A DNA stretch of 64,000 nt from Vibrio aerogenes (lineage in GTDB: Bacteria > Pseudomonadota > Gammaproteobacteria > Enterobacterales > Vibrionaceae), in assembly GCF_024346755.1 (NCBI RefSeq), contig NZ_AP024861.1:3472001-3536000 (forward strand). Reading direction: 5' to 3'. The notes under the pieces were generated by a model that worked only from the letters and a program-made list of their open reading frames with translations, was not told the DNA's origin and made no database searches. The position numbers and the translations under genes were made by a program. Positions 34,852 to 45,200 of the stretch are shown piece by piece; within the stretch, counting starts at the first letter, position 1, and each line of letters begins with the position of its first letter.

Positions 34852-35805
34852 ATGAAGAGATCCCAAAAAATTATTCGCTACTGTTTGCTTGGTTACACCG
34901 TGTTTTTATCTGGCTTTTCAGATATGTACCATGTCACAGCAAGTTTCACCTATGCATCAATGGCACTTCCCAATGATGCCAGGCTCACCTCCAAAGCATC
35001 GCTTGCAAGAAATAAGTCCGCTCCCGGCTGGACTCAGGGTGCCTCGATTGTTCAGGGAATTCCACGCGGCGATACCACGCCGGCATACTGGGCGAATGAA
35101 ATTCTCGACCCAACACTGACCACATCAGCGCCATGGCATGCCATCACCCTCTGGGTCACCATATTTGAGCAGATCGATAACCAGATGAAAGATGTCAGGG
35201 TCAAAATGAAAGATGCCGACATATGGCTGCTGCGCTCAACAGATGGCAGCAATAATCCGGCGACAGCAAAATGGGAAAATATCACCCCACAGCACCAGGC
35301 CATCAGCTGGGCAGCCTATTATTCTTCCGACATGAAGCATTATATTTCCGATGCCGACTATCGCATTTCTTCAGATAATACCAACGAATATGAGTTGCAC
35401 TCTCAGGGATATCCGATTCATGGTGGCACCAATGTTATCAGCTTTAATGCTGACAATATTCTGGCCGCATTTGTCAGGGTCAAAGCATGGCTGGTGCCGG
35501 AAAATGAAGAAAAAATAAAAAACAGCCAAAATGCAAAAATTTTGCTCAGTGTCGGCGCTGATTACTATCCTTCTGCGGAATCATCCGTTGCCGGAGGCAG
35601 CTTTGCGAATGCCAATTACTTACCTGGCGTCGGTGGCAGCCGGTTTCAGTATTTAAGCCTGACCCCGACCTGGTTCTATATGGGGACGGTCGCACCGGAC
35701 GATCTGTCGACTGTTGACAAAAGCAGTCTGTTTTACCAGTCCGGCGGCAAAACCAGCTTAACCAAATCAGAATGGATGGCAAACCCGCCACCGGTCGGCT
35801 ACTGA
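34852..35805 (+). CDS. Secreted protein of unknown function
   Basis: 317 residues with an N-terminal hydrophobic signal (YCLLGYTVFLSGFSDMYHVT). The mature part begins near SFTYASMALPNDARL and is rich in aromatic and small polar residues (QGIPRGDTTPAYWANEILDP, TTSAPWHAITLWVTIFEQID, TNVISFNADNILAAFVRVKA, GADYYPSAESSVAGGSFANA). No family or catalytic motif recognised; the beta-rich composition suggests a binding domain. It is convergent with the GH32 C-terminal module gene 23 bases downstream, and the two may belong to one carbohydrate-related set. Confidence 0.7.
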   Translation: MKRSQKIIRYCLLGYTVFLSGFSDMYHVTASFTYASMALPNDARLTSKASLARNKSAPGWTQGASIVQGIPRGDTTPAYWANEILDPTLTTSAPWHAITLWVTIFEQIDNQMKDVRVKMKDADIWLLRSTDGSNNPATAKWENITPQHQAISWAAYYSSDMKHYISDADYRISSDNTNEYELHSQGYPIHGGTNVISFNADNILAAFVRVKAWLVPENEEKIKNSQNAKILLSVGADYYPSAESSVAGGSFANANYLPGVGGSRFQYLSLTPTWFYMGTVAPDDLSTVDKSSLFYQSGGKTSLTKSEWMANPPPVGY

Positions 35806-35828
35806 ATCACTTCAGGCAAACAACCGGA

Positions 35829-36704
35829 TTAAAAAATCAGGTGTGAGTGTTCCCAGACAGAGTGTATGGACCAGATCGATATTTTTTTCAGGACAGAAAC
35901 ACCGCCATGGCTGAAGAGCTTCATCCCGGTGTCTGATAATTGAGGAAAAATCTGCTCGGTCAGCACAACCTGACTGACACCGGAAAATACCGTCACGGAT
36001 GACATATCTACCCGAATCCTTAATTTCAGCACTCCGGCATCTAATTTCACCCGCGCGTAATGTTTTGCCGGGAAAAAACGGACAAAATCGTGGCTTGTAT
36101 GATGACTGTCGATATAAATACTTTCAGCCCCGGCATCATAACCGATCACAGCAACGGCCCCTTGCTCAGCAGAGCGAATCTGAAACCCGACCTCTTTCGC
36201 CAGCCCCGGCTGAATTTCGGCTTCAATCTCAAAGACCGGGACACTAATCTGGTGCTCGTGCAATAAAGTCATTCCTGGTTTAATTTCATGCGCCTGATCG
36301 GAGTGATATAACAATGAATCCCGTTGTCCGGTTAAACCGGATAACGGAACCGGGACGAGACCGGACTGACCCTGATGTCTGAACACTGCGTGACTGTCAG
36401 CATCACCGGCATCTGAATCTCCCGGCCACCGCGACATCTCCGGATCACGGCGTTGATAAGACCGGTCTGGCCAGAAGATATTCTCTACAGCCTCTTTACT
36501 TCGAATGCCTGTGTCCAATGTATGATGTCCGGAATAATAGGCAAATGAATCCTGATTCAATTTTTCCGAACCATGCAAAGAGGTACTGAAACTATCTGAA
36601 GCAAGCGCTTTCACAACAAAGCTGCTGATAATACCGGTCGTAATAATAAGGCTGACAGACCTGACGACGATGTATTTAAAACTGATTAATGATGATATAT
36701 CCAT
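35829..36704 (-). CDS. Stand-alone GH32 C-terminal (CBM66-like) module protein
   Basis: 291 residues with a hydrophobic N-terminal segment (IVVRSVSLIITTGIISSFVV), probably a signal or anchor. Residues about 145-290 match the beta-sandwich found at the C-terminus of GH32 fructosidases: VFEIEAEIQPGLAKEVGFQI, GAVAVIGYDAGAESIYIDSH, RIRVDMSSVTVFSGVSQVVL, VLKKISIWSIHSVW (the LxxxVDxSSVEVF pattern). The catalytic five-bladed propeller with its WMNDPNG, RDP and EC motifs is absent, and residues 35-140 match nothing. Homologous modules of family CBM66 bind levan. It is either a fructan-binding protein or the remnant of a fructanase. Confidence 0.72.
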   Translation of the reverse strand: MDISSLISFKYIVVRSVSLIITTGIISSFVVKALASDSFSTSLHGSEKLNQDSFAYYSGHHTLDTGIRSKEAVENIFWPDRSYQRRDPEMSRWPGDSDAGDADSHAVFRHQGQSGLVPVPLSGLTGQRDSLLYHSDQAHEIKPGMTLLHEHQISVPVFEIEAEIQPGLAKEVGFQIRSAEQGAVAVIGYDAGAESIYIDSHHTSHDFVRFFPAKHYARVKLDAGVLKLRIRVDMSSVTVFSGVSQVVLTEQIFPQLSDTGMKLFSHGGVSVLKKISIWSIHSVWEHSHLIF

Positions 36705-36845
36705 CTGACGTGTTCCTGATATTATTTTTCTTTTATTGGTTTCACAGAAAGTGAATCGATTTAGCCGCGGGAAGCTAGCACATTACCATTATTAATCAAT
36801 ATGCATACATTATATGTGTGATTTTCTGCTGATAAAGGAGAGCAA

Positions 36846-36930
36846 TTGATGAGTACTTAGTTGATGAGTACTTAGTTGATGAAACAGAAGCTTGATGAAA
36901 AAGAGGCTTGATAAAACAGAGGCCTGATGA
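36846..36930. repeat. Degenerate 15-16 bp tandem repeat
   Basis: About five and a half units beginning (C)TTGATGA: the first two (TTGATGAGTACTTAG at 36846-36860 and 36861-36875) are identical, and the next three drift to TTGATGAAACAGAAG-like forms. They lie between the GH32-module gene and the outer-membrane barrel gene. Confidence 0.75.
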
Positions 36931-36995
36931 AGCAAATTATCTGGTGAAATCACTTCTGATAAAACAACGCCTGAAAGTAACGTTCCGGGATCTAT

Positions 36996-38210
36996 TCAAA
37001 AATTCCAGCGAATTAGCCCATACATCCGGGTCTGCTGATTCTGGCCGTACAGACTGCTGCCTGGCCCCCCGAAATACTGAACACCACTTTGCAGTTGCCA
37101 GTCATCCGCCAGTGAATACAGGCCAGACAGACTCAAATAGACAGATTGATCCTGATAATAAATCCCGGACATCGTCAGCCGGAGTAACGCAGTCAGATCA
37201 ACACTGGCTTCACCGTAATAACTGTGCCGGGAAAAACTCAGCCTGCGGGCGTTTAACGATTGACTCAAAAAAGATTGATCCAAAAAAGTCACCGTGCCCG
37301 TCAGCGCTTCCGGATGAGAGATATACAACCATGCTGCTTTAATCAGCCAGTGATTATCACCGGCAAAGCTGTAATCCGTTTCCAGTGTCGATACCAGCGT
37401 CGCATGAGTTTCTCTGCCTTGCCAGTCGCGATGTTCCGGATGAAACCAGCTGAGCTCCCCGCGAAAACCAGCACCCAGAATATCTCCGGCAAATCCCGTA
37501 CCCATCACCTGATCGAATCCGGATTTTCCGCCCAGCAACTGAATATCCCAACCGCTGTGACTGAAGAACCAGCGACCGGAATAACCCGTCAGTTCATGGT
37601 TTTGATTTGGGTTATATGCCAGCCCGATACCACTGGCATAACCGGTTTTCCGGCTGATCAACAGTGCATCAGTCCCGGGACGTTCCGCATCATCAATCTC
37701 ATACAGAGAGTAGGTATTAAACAGATCATTGGGATTCCAGATCGTTGCCATACTCCAGTTGATTCGCTGCCGTCCGCCCTTCACCTGCCAGTCCTGATGG
37801 TTCCACGTGAAGTACAAACGTTCAAGCTGGCTATTCCCTGCTGCATGACTGCTTTCATGCCAGTTGGCAGACAGATCAACAGAGCCGGGATCCTGTGAAA
37901 TCAGCGCAGTATAACGTGGGTCTTGGGCTGTATCGCCCCAAATCAACCTGTGGCGCAACCCGGCATTCAAACGAAAATCCGGGTTGAAGCGGTATTCCGC
38001 TTTCAGTCGCTGCCGGAGCATCTGATCAAGTGAGTGGGGCTGCCGGGCCGGATCAGTGACGGTGATCTGATAACTCACCTCACCAGACAGATCATAGTTT
38101 TTCTCCGGCATCAGTCCGGGAATCGCTGCCAGCGTGGTGCGACTTAACAGGCATGTCAGGCTCAACAGCACACCGATCAGCCCGGACAGCACACCCGCTT
38201 CAGCGCACAT
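36996..38210 (-). CDS. Outer-membrane beta-barrel protein of the Lol-like operon
   Basis: 404 residues with a signal-like N-terminus (LSGLIGVLLSLTCLLSRTTL-AA). Alternating amphipathic strands run through the protein (LKAEYRFNPDFRLNAGLRHR, LYFTWNHQDWQVKGGRQRIN, LSGLYSLADDWQLQSGVQYF) and it ends in an aromatic residue (GLIRWNF), as outer-membrane barrels do. The WSMATIWNPNDLFN segment resembles DUF1302-type barrels; I am not sure. The start overlaps the upstream ATPase gene by 11 bases. As last gene of a LolA/FtsX/LolD-like set it may be the outer-membrane end of an export route. Confidence 0.72.
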   Translation of the reverse strand: MCAEAGVLSGLIGVLLSLTCLLSRTTLAAIPGLMPEKNYDLSGEVSYQITVTDPARQPHSLDQMLRQRLKAEYRFNPDFRLNAGLRHRLIWGDTAQDPRYTALISQDPGSVDLSANWHESSHAAGNSQLERLYFTWNHQDWQVKGGRQRINWSMATIWNPNDLFNTYSLYEIDDAERPGTDALLISRKTGYASGIGLAYNPNQNHELTGYSGRWFFSHSGWDIQLLGGKSGFDQVMGTGFAGDILGAGFRGELSWFHPEHRDWQGRETHATLVSTLETDYSFAGDNHWLIKAAWLYISHPEALTGTVTFLDQSFLSQSLNARRLSFSRHSYYGEASVDLTALLRLTMSGIYYQDQSVYLSLSGLYSLADDWQLQSGVQYFGGPGSSLYGQNQQTRMYGLIRWNF

Positions 38211-38889
38211 GACGCTGATCTGCCTTTAACTGACCATCTTCAAACACAATCACCCGCCGGGCCCGCTGAATCACCCGCGGATCATGGGTGGAAAAGATAA
38301 AGGTAATGCCTTCCTTCTCATTCAATTGCTGCATAATATCCAGCAGCCCGGCGGTACTTTGCGCATCGAGGTTTGCCGTCGGTTCATCGGCCATCACAAA
38401 CTGCGGGCGGGAAGCCAGTGCCCTTGCGACAGCGACCCGCTGTTGCTGTCCGCCGGAAAGCTTCGCCGGACGCTTGTGTTGCTGCGTTTCCAGCCCCACC
38501 TGCGCCAGCAGTTCAGTCGCCCGCTGGCGACATTCCGCCTCACTTTTTCCCTGCAACTGCATGACAAACTCAACATTTTCCAGTGCGGTCAGCACCGGTA
38601 ACAAACTGTAATCCTGAAAAATAAACCCGATATGATCGCGGCGAAAGGCACTTCGCTGCTTTTCACTCAGCTCATTCAGGCAACAACCATCGATACTGAC
38701 CTGACCGGATGTCGGTTGATCAAGCCCGCTCAGCAGATTGAGCAACGTGGTTTTTCCGGAGCCGGATGGCCCCATCACCGCAACAAATTCGCCCGGTTCA
38801 ATGATCAGATCGAGCGCTTTCACCGCATGAACCGGAAACTCAGTGTTCTGATGATAGACCTTAGATAATTGCTTGATTTCAATCGCCAT
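38200..38889 (-). CDS. LolD/MacB-type ABC ATPase
   Basis: 229 residues, one nucleotide-binding domain. Walker A GPSGSGKTTLLNLLSGLDQP, Q-loop FQDYSLLPVLTALENVEF, signature KLSGGQQQRVAVARALASRP, Walker B FVMADEPTANLDAQ, H-switch FIFSTHD. SGLDQPTSGQ and LDEPTxNLD-like spacing are typical of LolD, FtsE and MacB. It serves the two FtsX-fold permeases encoded upstream (TAATG overlap with the nearer one). Confidence 0.93.
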   Translation of the reverse strand: MAIEIKQLSKVYHQNTEFPVHAVKALDLIIEPGEFVAVMGPSGSGKTTLLNLLSGLDQPTSGQVSIDGCCLNELSEKQRSAFRRDHIGFIFQDYSLLPVLTALENVEFVMQLQGKSEAECRQRATELLAQVGLETQQHKRPAKLSGGQQQRVAVARALASRPQFVMADEPTANLDAQSTAGLLDIMQQLNEKEGITFIFSTHDPRVIQRARRVIVFEDGQLKADQRHVR

Positions 38890-40124
38890 TAATGTTTCTC
38901 CGCCATCGCTTCAACCGGGCGTTGTTTTAAAATCTGCCGCGCCGGATACAAAGCGGCTAACAGCGCCGACAAGACCACAGTGGCAAATATCACCAGATAT
39001 TCAGTCACCGAGACGTATGGATACAACACGGTATCAATCCCGTACGCGCCCAGCCCCTCAGCCACTCGTCCCAAAGGCAGGCCGGTGTGTTGCAGCAAGG
39101 TTATCAGCACGCCACTACCCGCAACGCCCAACAGTGCCCCACAGATGCCCAGCCAGCCACTTTCAAGCACAATCAGTCCAAAGAGCTGGCGTTTTTCCAT
39201 CCCGACCGCCATCAGAACACCGAACTCCTGTGTGCGCTCGAACACCGACATCAGCATCACATTAACAATGCCCAATCCCATCGCCAGCACAAAGATACCC
39301 AGAATAATCGCAGCACTGGTCCGGGTGGTTGCCAGCATTGAGGCCAGCAATGGCTGTACCTGTGTCCAGTCCTGCACCAGATTTTGCGCAGACATTTCAG
39401 CTGCGATGTTCGCCCGTAGCTGTATCAGGGGTTGTAAATCATCCACTTGTCTGCCATCGGTTGCCAGCACAGCGATTTCATGCACACCAGCCATCCCGGC
39501 AATGGTTTGCAAATCATCCCGGCGGACAAATATATTGTTGTCATCAAACGGGCTGGATGGCGTTTGAAAAATCCCGTGTACCCGGAACGCGGCACCGGTC
39601 ACTTCTCCGCTGCCGTTGGTCAGGGTTAATACCACTTTCGATTTGACGTTCAGTTTGAGCCGTTTGGCGATTTTAGCCGACACCAATACCGGCTTTTTCC
39701 CCTGCGCTGAAAGCCAGTTTCCCGCCACCATGCTGCCTGCCAGCGGGGTAAGCTTTGCTTCTGCTTCCGTATCAATGCCATTTATCCGGACGCCTCTGGA
39801 ACTGCGGGCTGAACTGATCATTCCGTCAATCAGAAACCGGGCAGAGAAGGCTTTCACCTGCGGATTGTGTGCCAGTTGCAGCTGCAATCGCTCAGCATCG
39901 GCAATCGTCGCCTGAATCTCCGGATTTTTCACATACTGCCGGTGATGAATTTGCAGATGACTGATCTGCCAGTCAATCGCATTGTGCACCATGTTATCGA
40001 ACATGCCGGACATCAATCCGGTGATCATCACCGCCCCCATTAACCCGAACATCATCGCCCCCAGCATGACACCGGTTCGCAGCTTGTTGCGCCACAAATT
40101 GCGCCATGCCAGCTTAATCAGCAT
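38889..40124 (-). CDS. FtsX/LolE-type ABC permease (distal)
   Basis: 411 residues with four membrane helices: one at the N-terminus (LGAMMFGLMGAVMITGLMSG) and three at the C-terminus (ILGIFVLAMGLGIVNVMLMS, LESGWLGICGALLGVAGSGV, VIFATVVLSALLAALYPARQ), separated by a 230-residue periplasmic domain. This is the MacB/LolC/LolE layout. FERTQEFGVLMAVGMEKRQL is the conserved coupling segment before helix 3. It starts 11 bases inside the upstream permease gene. Confidence 0.9.
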   Translation of the reverse strand: MLIKLAWRNLWRNKLRTGVMLGAMMFGLMGAVMITGLMSGMFDNMVHNAIDWQISHLQIHHRQYVKNPEIQATIADAERLQLQLAHNPQVKAFSARFLIDGMISSARSSRGVRINGIDTEAEAKLTPLAGSMVAGNWLSAQGKKPVLVSAKIAKRLKLNVKSKVVLTLTNGSGEVTGAAFRVHGIFQTPSSPFDDNNIFVRRDDLQTIAGMAGVHEIAVLATDGRQVDDLQPLIQLRANIAAEMSAQNLVQDWTQVQPLLASMLATTRTSAAIILGIFVLAMGLGIVNVMLMSVFERTQEFGVLMAVGMEKRQLFGLIVLESGWLGICGALLGVAGSGVLITLLQHTGLPLGRVAEGLGAYGIDTVLYPYVSVTEYLVIFATVVLSALLAALYPARQILKQRPVEAMAEKH

Positions 40125-41346
40125 GCGATCCTCCTTTCAGTCCGCTCACAATCTTCAACCGGAAAATTCGCCACAGCGGATAAATCAGGCAGAGGGTTAA
40201 AAGCACAATCACCGCCATCACCTGATCAATCACCAGTTGCGGATCGAGTGATACCGGCAAAACCGGTTCAAAGCCTGATTCCAGCATCATCTGCGCCGAT
40301 TCACCGGTCATCTCGATCGGGTGAAACCAGAGATAGAGCAGAACCGGCGTCGCAACCAGCATCCCGAGAAAAATCCCCAGCCCGGCAAGCAGTACGGATT
40401 CCGTGCTCACCAGCCGCACCAGCCGCCCGCGGGACATACCGGTTGCCAGCATTACCGCAAATTCGCGCTGCCGTTCGAGGATCATCATCAGCACAGTTGC
40501 AAACAGTGCAAAGCCGACGATCCCGTACAGCACATAGATCATGAAAATGCCGCTGACTTTATCCATCAAAATCTGCTGCGCGAGCTCAGGTGACAGCTCC
40601 TGCCAGCTCCGCACATTCACCCCATGACCATAGCTACGCCGGAGCTGCGCAATGATGTTTGGCAGTGCGTCCTGATGATGTGTATGCAGCACCCACGCAC
40701 TGACCTGATCGCCGGTGCTGTAGAGTATTTGTGCCTGTTTGAGCGACATATAAACCAGCTGCCGGTCCAGTTGCGGCAGCGGAAAATGCACAATACCTTT
40801 GACCCGGAAAACCCCGGCGGCAGTTTGCCCGTGATAACCCTGACCATAGAGCACCATTTCATCACCGACGCCCAGATGAAAATAGTTCGCCAGTCCCTGA
40901 CCAATCAGAATCTGCGTATCTTTCTCCGTCAGGAAGGTTCCACTTGTCAGTTTCTGACTCAGATGCGAGTAACCTTCTTCCAGTTCAGGGATCGCCCCAA
41001 TCACCATCACGCCTTTGGATTGCTCACCGGCGGCCGCCAGCGCGAAAGATTCAAGGCGTGGCAGCCGGTCTGAAATGTCAGGATGTTCGCGGACCGGACG
41101 GATGAAATCATCCGATTGCGGCAGTAAATCATCAATGCTGAGACTATCGGCATAGTCAGGATGCTGCAGCTGAATCAGGCCGGTATAAAAACGGGCGGCA
41201 TGGTCAATCCCGAGCGCATAACTGCCCTCCTGCAAGGCACGAGTCAACAGGGACAGCACCAACGCCAGCGCCAGTGCAGAAGCCGTCAGCAAGGTACGCC
41301 GCTTTTGTCGCCAGAGATTCCGCCATGCGAGCCGGAGTAACATCAT
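40114..41346 (-). CDS. FtsX/LolE-type ABC permease (proximal)
   Basis: 410 residues, same four-helix layout as its downstream neighbour (WRQKRRTLLTASALALALVL at the start; FMIYVLYGIVGFALFATVLM, VLLAGLGIFLGMLVATPVLL, AVIVLLTLCLIYPLWRIFRL at the end; LERQREFAVMLATGMSRGRL before helix 3). The pair would form a heterodimer. The periplasmic loop is of the MacB-like kind. Distinct from lolC/lolE of the housekeeping system because of its different operon. Confidence 0.9.
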   Translation of the reverse strand: MMLLRLAWRNLWRQKRRTLLTASALALALVLSLLTRALQEGSYALGIDHAARFYTGLIQLQHPDYADSLSIDDLLPQSDDFIRPVREHPDISDRLPRLESFALAAAGEQSKGVMVIGAIPELEEGYSHLSQKLTSGTFLTEKDTQILIGQGLANYFHLGVGDEMVLYGQGYHGQTAAGVFRVKGIVHFPLPQLDRQLVYMSLKQAQILYSTGDQVSAWVLHTHHQDALPNIIAQLRRSYGHGVNVRSWQELSPELAQQILMDKVSGIFMIYVLYGIVGFALFATVLMMILERQREFAVMLATGMSRGRLVRLVSTESVLLAGLGIFLGMLVATPVLLYLWFHPIEMTGESAQMMLESGFEPVLPVSLDPQLVIDQVMAVIVLLTLCLIYPLWRIFRLKIVSGLKGGSHAD

Positions 41347-41347
41347 G

Positions 41348-42094
41348 CTAATCCCTCAGCGATTTCATCTGACTCAGAGAAAAGAAGTTGTCTTCAACCG
41401 CAAAATCAAACTGTGCTTCATGGGTGATAAACTCAGTTTTATAACCCGGTTTATCAGCGGGATACATCTCCATCCGGCTGGCAACCATTCGGCCACCCAT
41501 CTTGCGGATATCGAATGTTTTCATGGTATTGATCAGTGCTTCAAACTCATCAAAGAACTCAACTTTGCGTTGCAGGTAGGTCTGCGTGGAAATCCATAAC
41601 CGGATCCGGCTCCAGACCACCGGCGAATCCGGCTTTGCGATGGCGTCGATCACATAAGTCATTTCACCGTCAAACAGTTCCTGTGTGACCAGTTTGTGCC
41701 GGTAATCCACCACAATCGATGACTGGTTAATCAGATCATCATGAGTAAAATCAGACCCCATCCAGGACTGGCTCAGCATCGAGGGTGCGATTTTGATCAC
41801 CCGATCTATCGCCGGCACCCAGTTCCACATCTCCCGGAAGCGTTTCAGGGACGCACTGCCTTTATCTTTCGCCGGAGCGGTGACCAGCACCAGAGCATAG
41901 TCCCGTCCTTTGGTCCAGCTTTTCATCGTCATACTACGGGTCCAGTCCGGGCGGACAATCCGCATCGTTGCCACACTGTAGCTGGATTCGCCCTGCATCT
42001 GCCGGTCCGATTTGTCAACGATCTGCGTGGCGCTCTCAGCAGCCACAGATAACAGCGGAAAACAGAGAAACCAAAAAACAATCACAACTCTCAT
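41348..42094 (-). CDS. Periplasmic LolA-like outer-membrane lipoprotein-sorting family protein
   Basis: 248 residues with a signal peptide ending SVAAES. The mature domain (DKSDRQMQGESSYSVATMRI, WTRSMTMKSWTKGRDYALVL, APAKDKGSASLKRF, MWNWVPAIDRVIKIAPSMLS, WMGSDFTHDD) is the LolA-like family often annotated as outer-membrane lipoprotein-sorting protein (PF17131-like). Such proteins usually accompany RND or ABC exporters and are thought to carry a lipidic cargo across the periplasm. First gene of the five-gene operon; the proximal permease begins two bases after its stop. Confidence 0.88.
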   Translation of the reverse strand: MRVVIVFWFLCFPLLSVAAESATQIVDKSDRQMQGESSYSVATMRIVRPDWTRSMTMKSWTKGRDYALVLVTAPAKDKGSASLKRFREMWNWVPAIDRVIKIAPSMLSQSWMGSDFTHDDLINQSSIVVDYRHKLVTQELFDGEMTYVIDAIAKPDSPVVWSRIRLWISTQTYLQRKVEFFDEFEALINTMKTFDIRKMGGRMVASRMEMYPADKPGYKTEFITHEAQFDFAVEDNFFSLSQMKSLRD

Positions 42095-42230
42095 GATGAT
42101 GCCTGCATATCAACAAGTTCATCTTTGATGATAGCCGGAATCAACCCCAGTGAATGTTACTTCACCAGAGAATTTGATGATTTACAGAGAATTTATCGGA
42201 ATGATGAATGTTTTGGTTCTGCTGCCCGGT

Positions 42231-45200
42231 TTAGATTTCTCCTGCCGCGATCTGTCGATCTTCTTCCTTCAGTAACATGTGGCAAAGCGATTCAACATAC
42301 GGTTTATCAGACCAGATCGTTGCATCACCAATCACAAACAGATGACGCCGGGCGCACATCAGTGCCACATTGAGCAGGTTTGGCATCGCGGTAAACCATT
42401 CTGCGCTGCTGCGTTTTTCAATGTCACACCCCAGCAACAGCACCACGGTCTCATTCGACTGTCCCTGGAAATCAGAGATCGTGCCGGTGTGATGACGCAG
42501 GAAATGATTGAATGTGTGTTGATCCCAGCCAAGCGCAGCCAGCAGGCTTTCACCATGAGCGGTCAGATAATCGCGCACACCAGAAACAACCGCTTTAAAT
42601 GGCGACAGGATATAAATTTCTTCCACACGTTCCGGTTGTACCGCCGCCTGCATCAGCAGCGCCAGTGTTTCTGCACCCACAGCCTCTTTGTACTGTTTAT
42701 CGGTGCACCGGCCCGGCGTATGAATCCAGCGGTTTTCCCCCAGCACCGGGTGAGGCCGGGCAGCGATTGATCCATCCTGCACCGGAATAAGCCGGTTATG
42801 GTAAGCAAACTGATTGGCTAAGCTGAACATCGGCTCAGTACACCCCCGGTGCACCCACAGCGGAATACCGATCCACTGTGACTGACCCGCAATATCCAGC
42901 CTGCAACCATAAGGATTGACCCGATCAGCTATTTGCTGCAGTGACCAGCTGGCCGGATCCCATTGCAGCCACCCGTCACCCATTGAATCTGACAGCTGCG
43001 CCTGAATCAGTTGAGGCGGCGCAATCATCGGTGCTGGTGACTGCTGTGAATCACCCATGACCAGCGTGCGTTTCGTGCGCATCAAAGCCCCAACCGCCGC
43101 TTGTGGTTCCACTTCTCCGGCCTGCAGAATCATCAACCAGCCTAAAGATTGTTCTGGCAGGCTGGCAAACATCCGGCTAAAGGCAGGCAGTGAAGTTGAA
43201 ATGACCGGCGTCAGCATAAAGAGCATTTGCCACAATGCCAGTGGACTGAGATTTTTTTGCGACACCGGCGCAGCCGTCAAAAGATTTTCCAGCTCACGGA
43301 ACTGCGCAGCAAAATGGCGGTTATCAAGGGCTTCCATGATCCAGGCTTCATGCAGTGTCATCGCGGTAATAAAGACTTCGGATCGCAGCTGATTGGTTTT
43401 ACGGTTATGCCAGAATGACTGTCGCTGGACTTGCGGATCCGTCATGCGCAGATCATCGCCCGGTAATTGACACTCTTTCAACTGCTCTTTAATCTGAATC
43501 AGCACTTGCTGGTTTTCTACCAGATCGGCCTTAATTTCTTCATACTGCCGTTCAATCGCGACCTGATGATGTAAGTTGACATCCAGTTCGTGCTGATGCT
43601 CTTCTGCCGTTTGTGTTTCATCGTCGAGTTGGCGTTGCAGTTCCGCCAGATGATCAACCTGCTGCTGCAAGCGTTGCTGATACTGCTGATTGGTCCCGAG
43701 ATTAAATAAACGGGCAAAGAACCCCGGCTGCTCCGGGTAAATGGCTTCCAGCTTCGTCTGAGCGGCTTCAATTTCCCGTTTCAGGCTGGCTTGATTCTCT
43801 TGATGTGCTGCCAGTGAGATCCGCAGTGTGGTCTCGGTTTGTTTCAGACTGCTCAGTTGTGCTTTGAGGGAGGTCTGCAACTGGCGGCTTTCTTCTTGTG
43901 CCTGTCTCAGTTCATCATATTTTACGAAACTGGTGTTGAGTGATTCATAGTCAGCAAGAGCCGTCTGAAACTGCTGTTTTGCCGCTTCAAATGTCAGGCC
44001 GGTATATTGCTGTTTATATTGCCAGAGATTTAAATGATCACTGGCCGGGTCGCGTTCTGCCGGAGGCTCTTTCTTCCAGAAGTTCTCCTGAAATACCCGC
44101 TCGCAAAAATCCCCGCGTTTTTGTTTGGTTCCCAGAACGGCAGCAATGGTACTCCAGACCCGTTCATCAGGATTTTTGACCGGTTGCAGCCGGTTTCTGT
44201 GTCTGAGGGCACTCATCTGATGCGCAACCGGCCTGATACAGGACAAGTGCTGGTAACATTTCGCCAGCGAAGTCACCTCAGACAGCTCTCGCGTCATTTG
44301 CTCTGCATCGCGATAATGGTCTGATGCCAGCACCATTTCAAATCCGGTCAATGCCGGATGGAGGAATCCGTCTTTGGTCAGCCCCTCAGAGACATCATTC
44401 AGGCCAGCCAGTACTTTGGCTCTGGCGACCACATTTTGTGCCACCACATTCTGTACCACTGATGTTGCCCCTGTCCCCGGTGGCGTGTTGACGGACATCA
44501 GCCCTTCTTCAGCCAGAGACTTTAAGCTCGCATTCACCGCAAACTGCTGCATGAAAGACAAATGTTCAGATAAATCAGAAGGCCAGCGGCCCGGCGGCGT
44601 TGCGCCCGGATGAAAATGCTCCGCAATGAACGATAGCGCTTCGTCCTGATACAGATCGGCATACCGTTCCGGCACCCGCCCGAGAAACTGCATCAACCCT
44701 GCCCCGGCCGTTCCCCGCCCGACACAACGGGCCGCACGCTCAATATCCCGCAGATAAGCCGAGTTAAGAATCGGGAGCAAAGCCGCTTCTTTCTCCGGCT
44801 CATCATCGGGAGTTTGTTCCGCATACACACGCTGAGTGAGTTTTAAATCAGGCACTTCCGGCTGTTGGGAAAATTCCATCCGGAACAGATATTCAGATGT
44901 TGCACCAGGCAGCACCAAGTCCTTTGGCTCTAAGCCTGCCCACTGATATAAAGCTTCAATCAAGGCATGAATAGCGTCCGTATCCAGCACTTTCTTCCCC
45001 GGATTGGTTCTCAGCGGCAATAAACCAAACTGGATTTGAGCAATGCTTTCTTTGAGTTTTTCGTTATCCGCATCAAACAGAGTCAGTGATAAGTCGGTGC
45101 GCTGCTGGTGAATAAGCTGCCCGATGGCCCACGGCAACGTACTGACCGACAAAGTATCAAACAACGGCGTGCCATGCTCATCCAGCGTCAGCTTCGCAAA

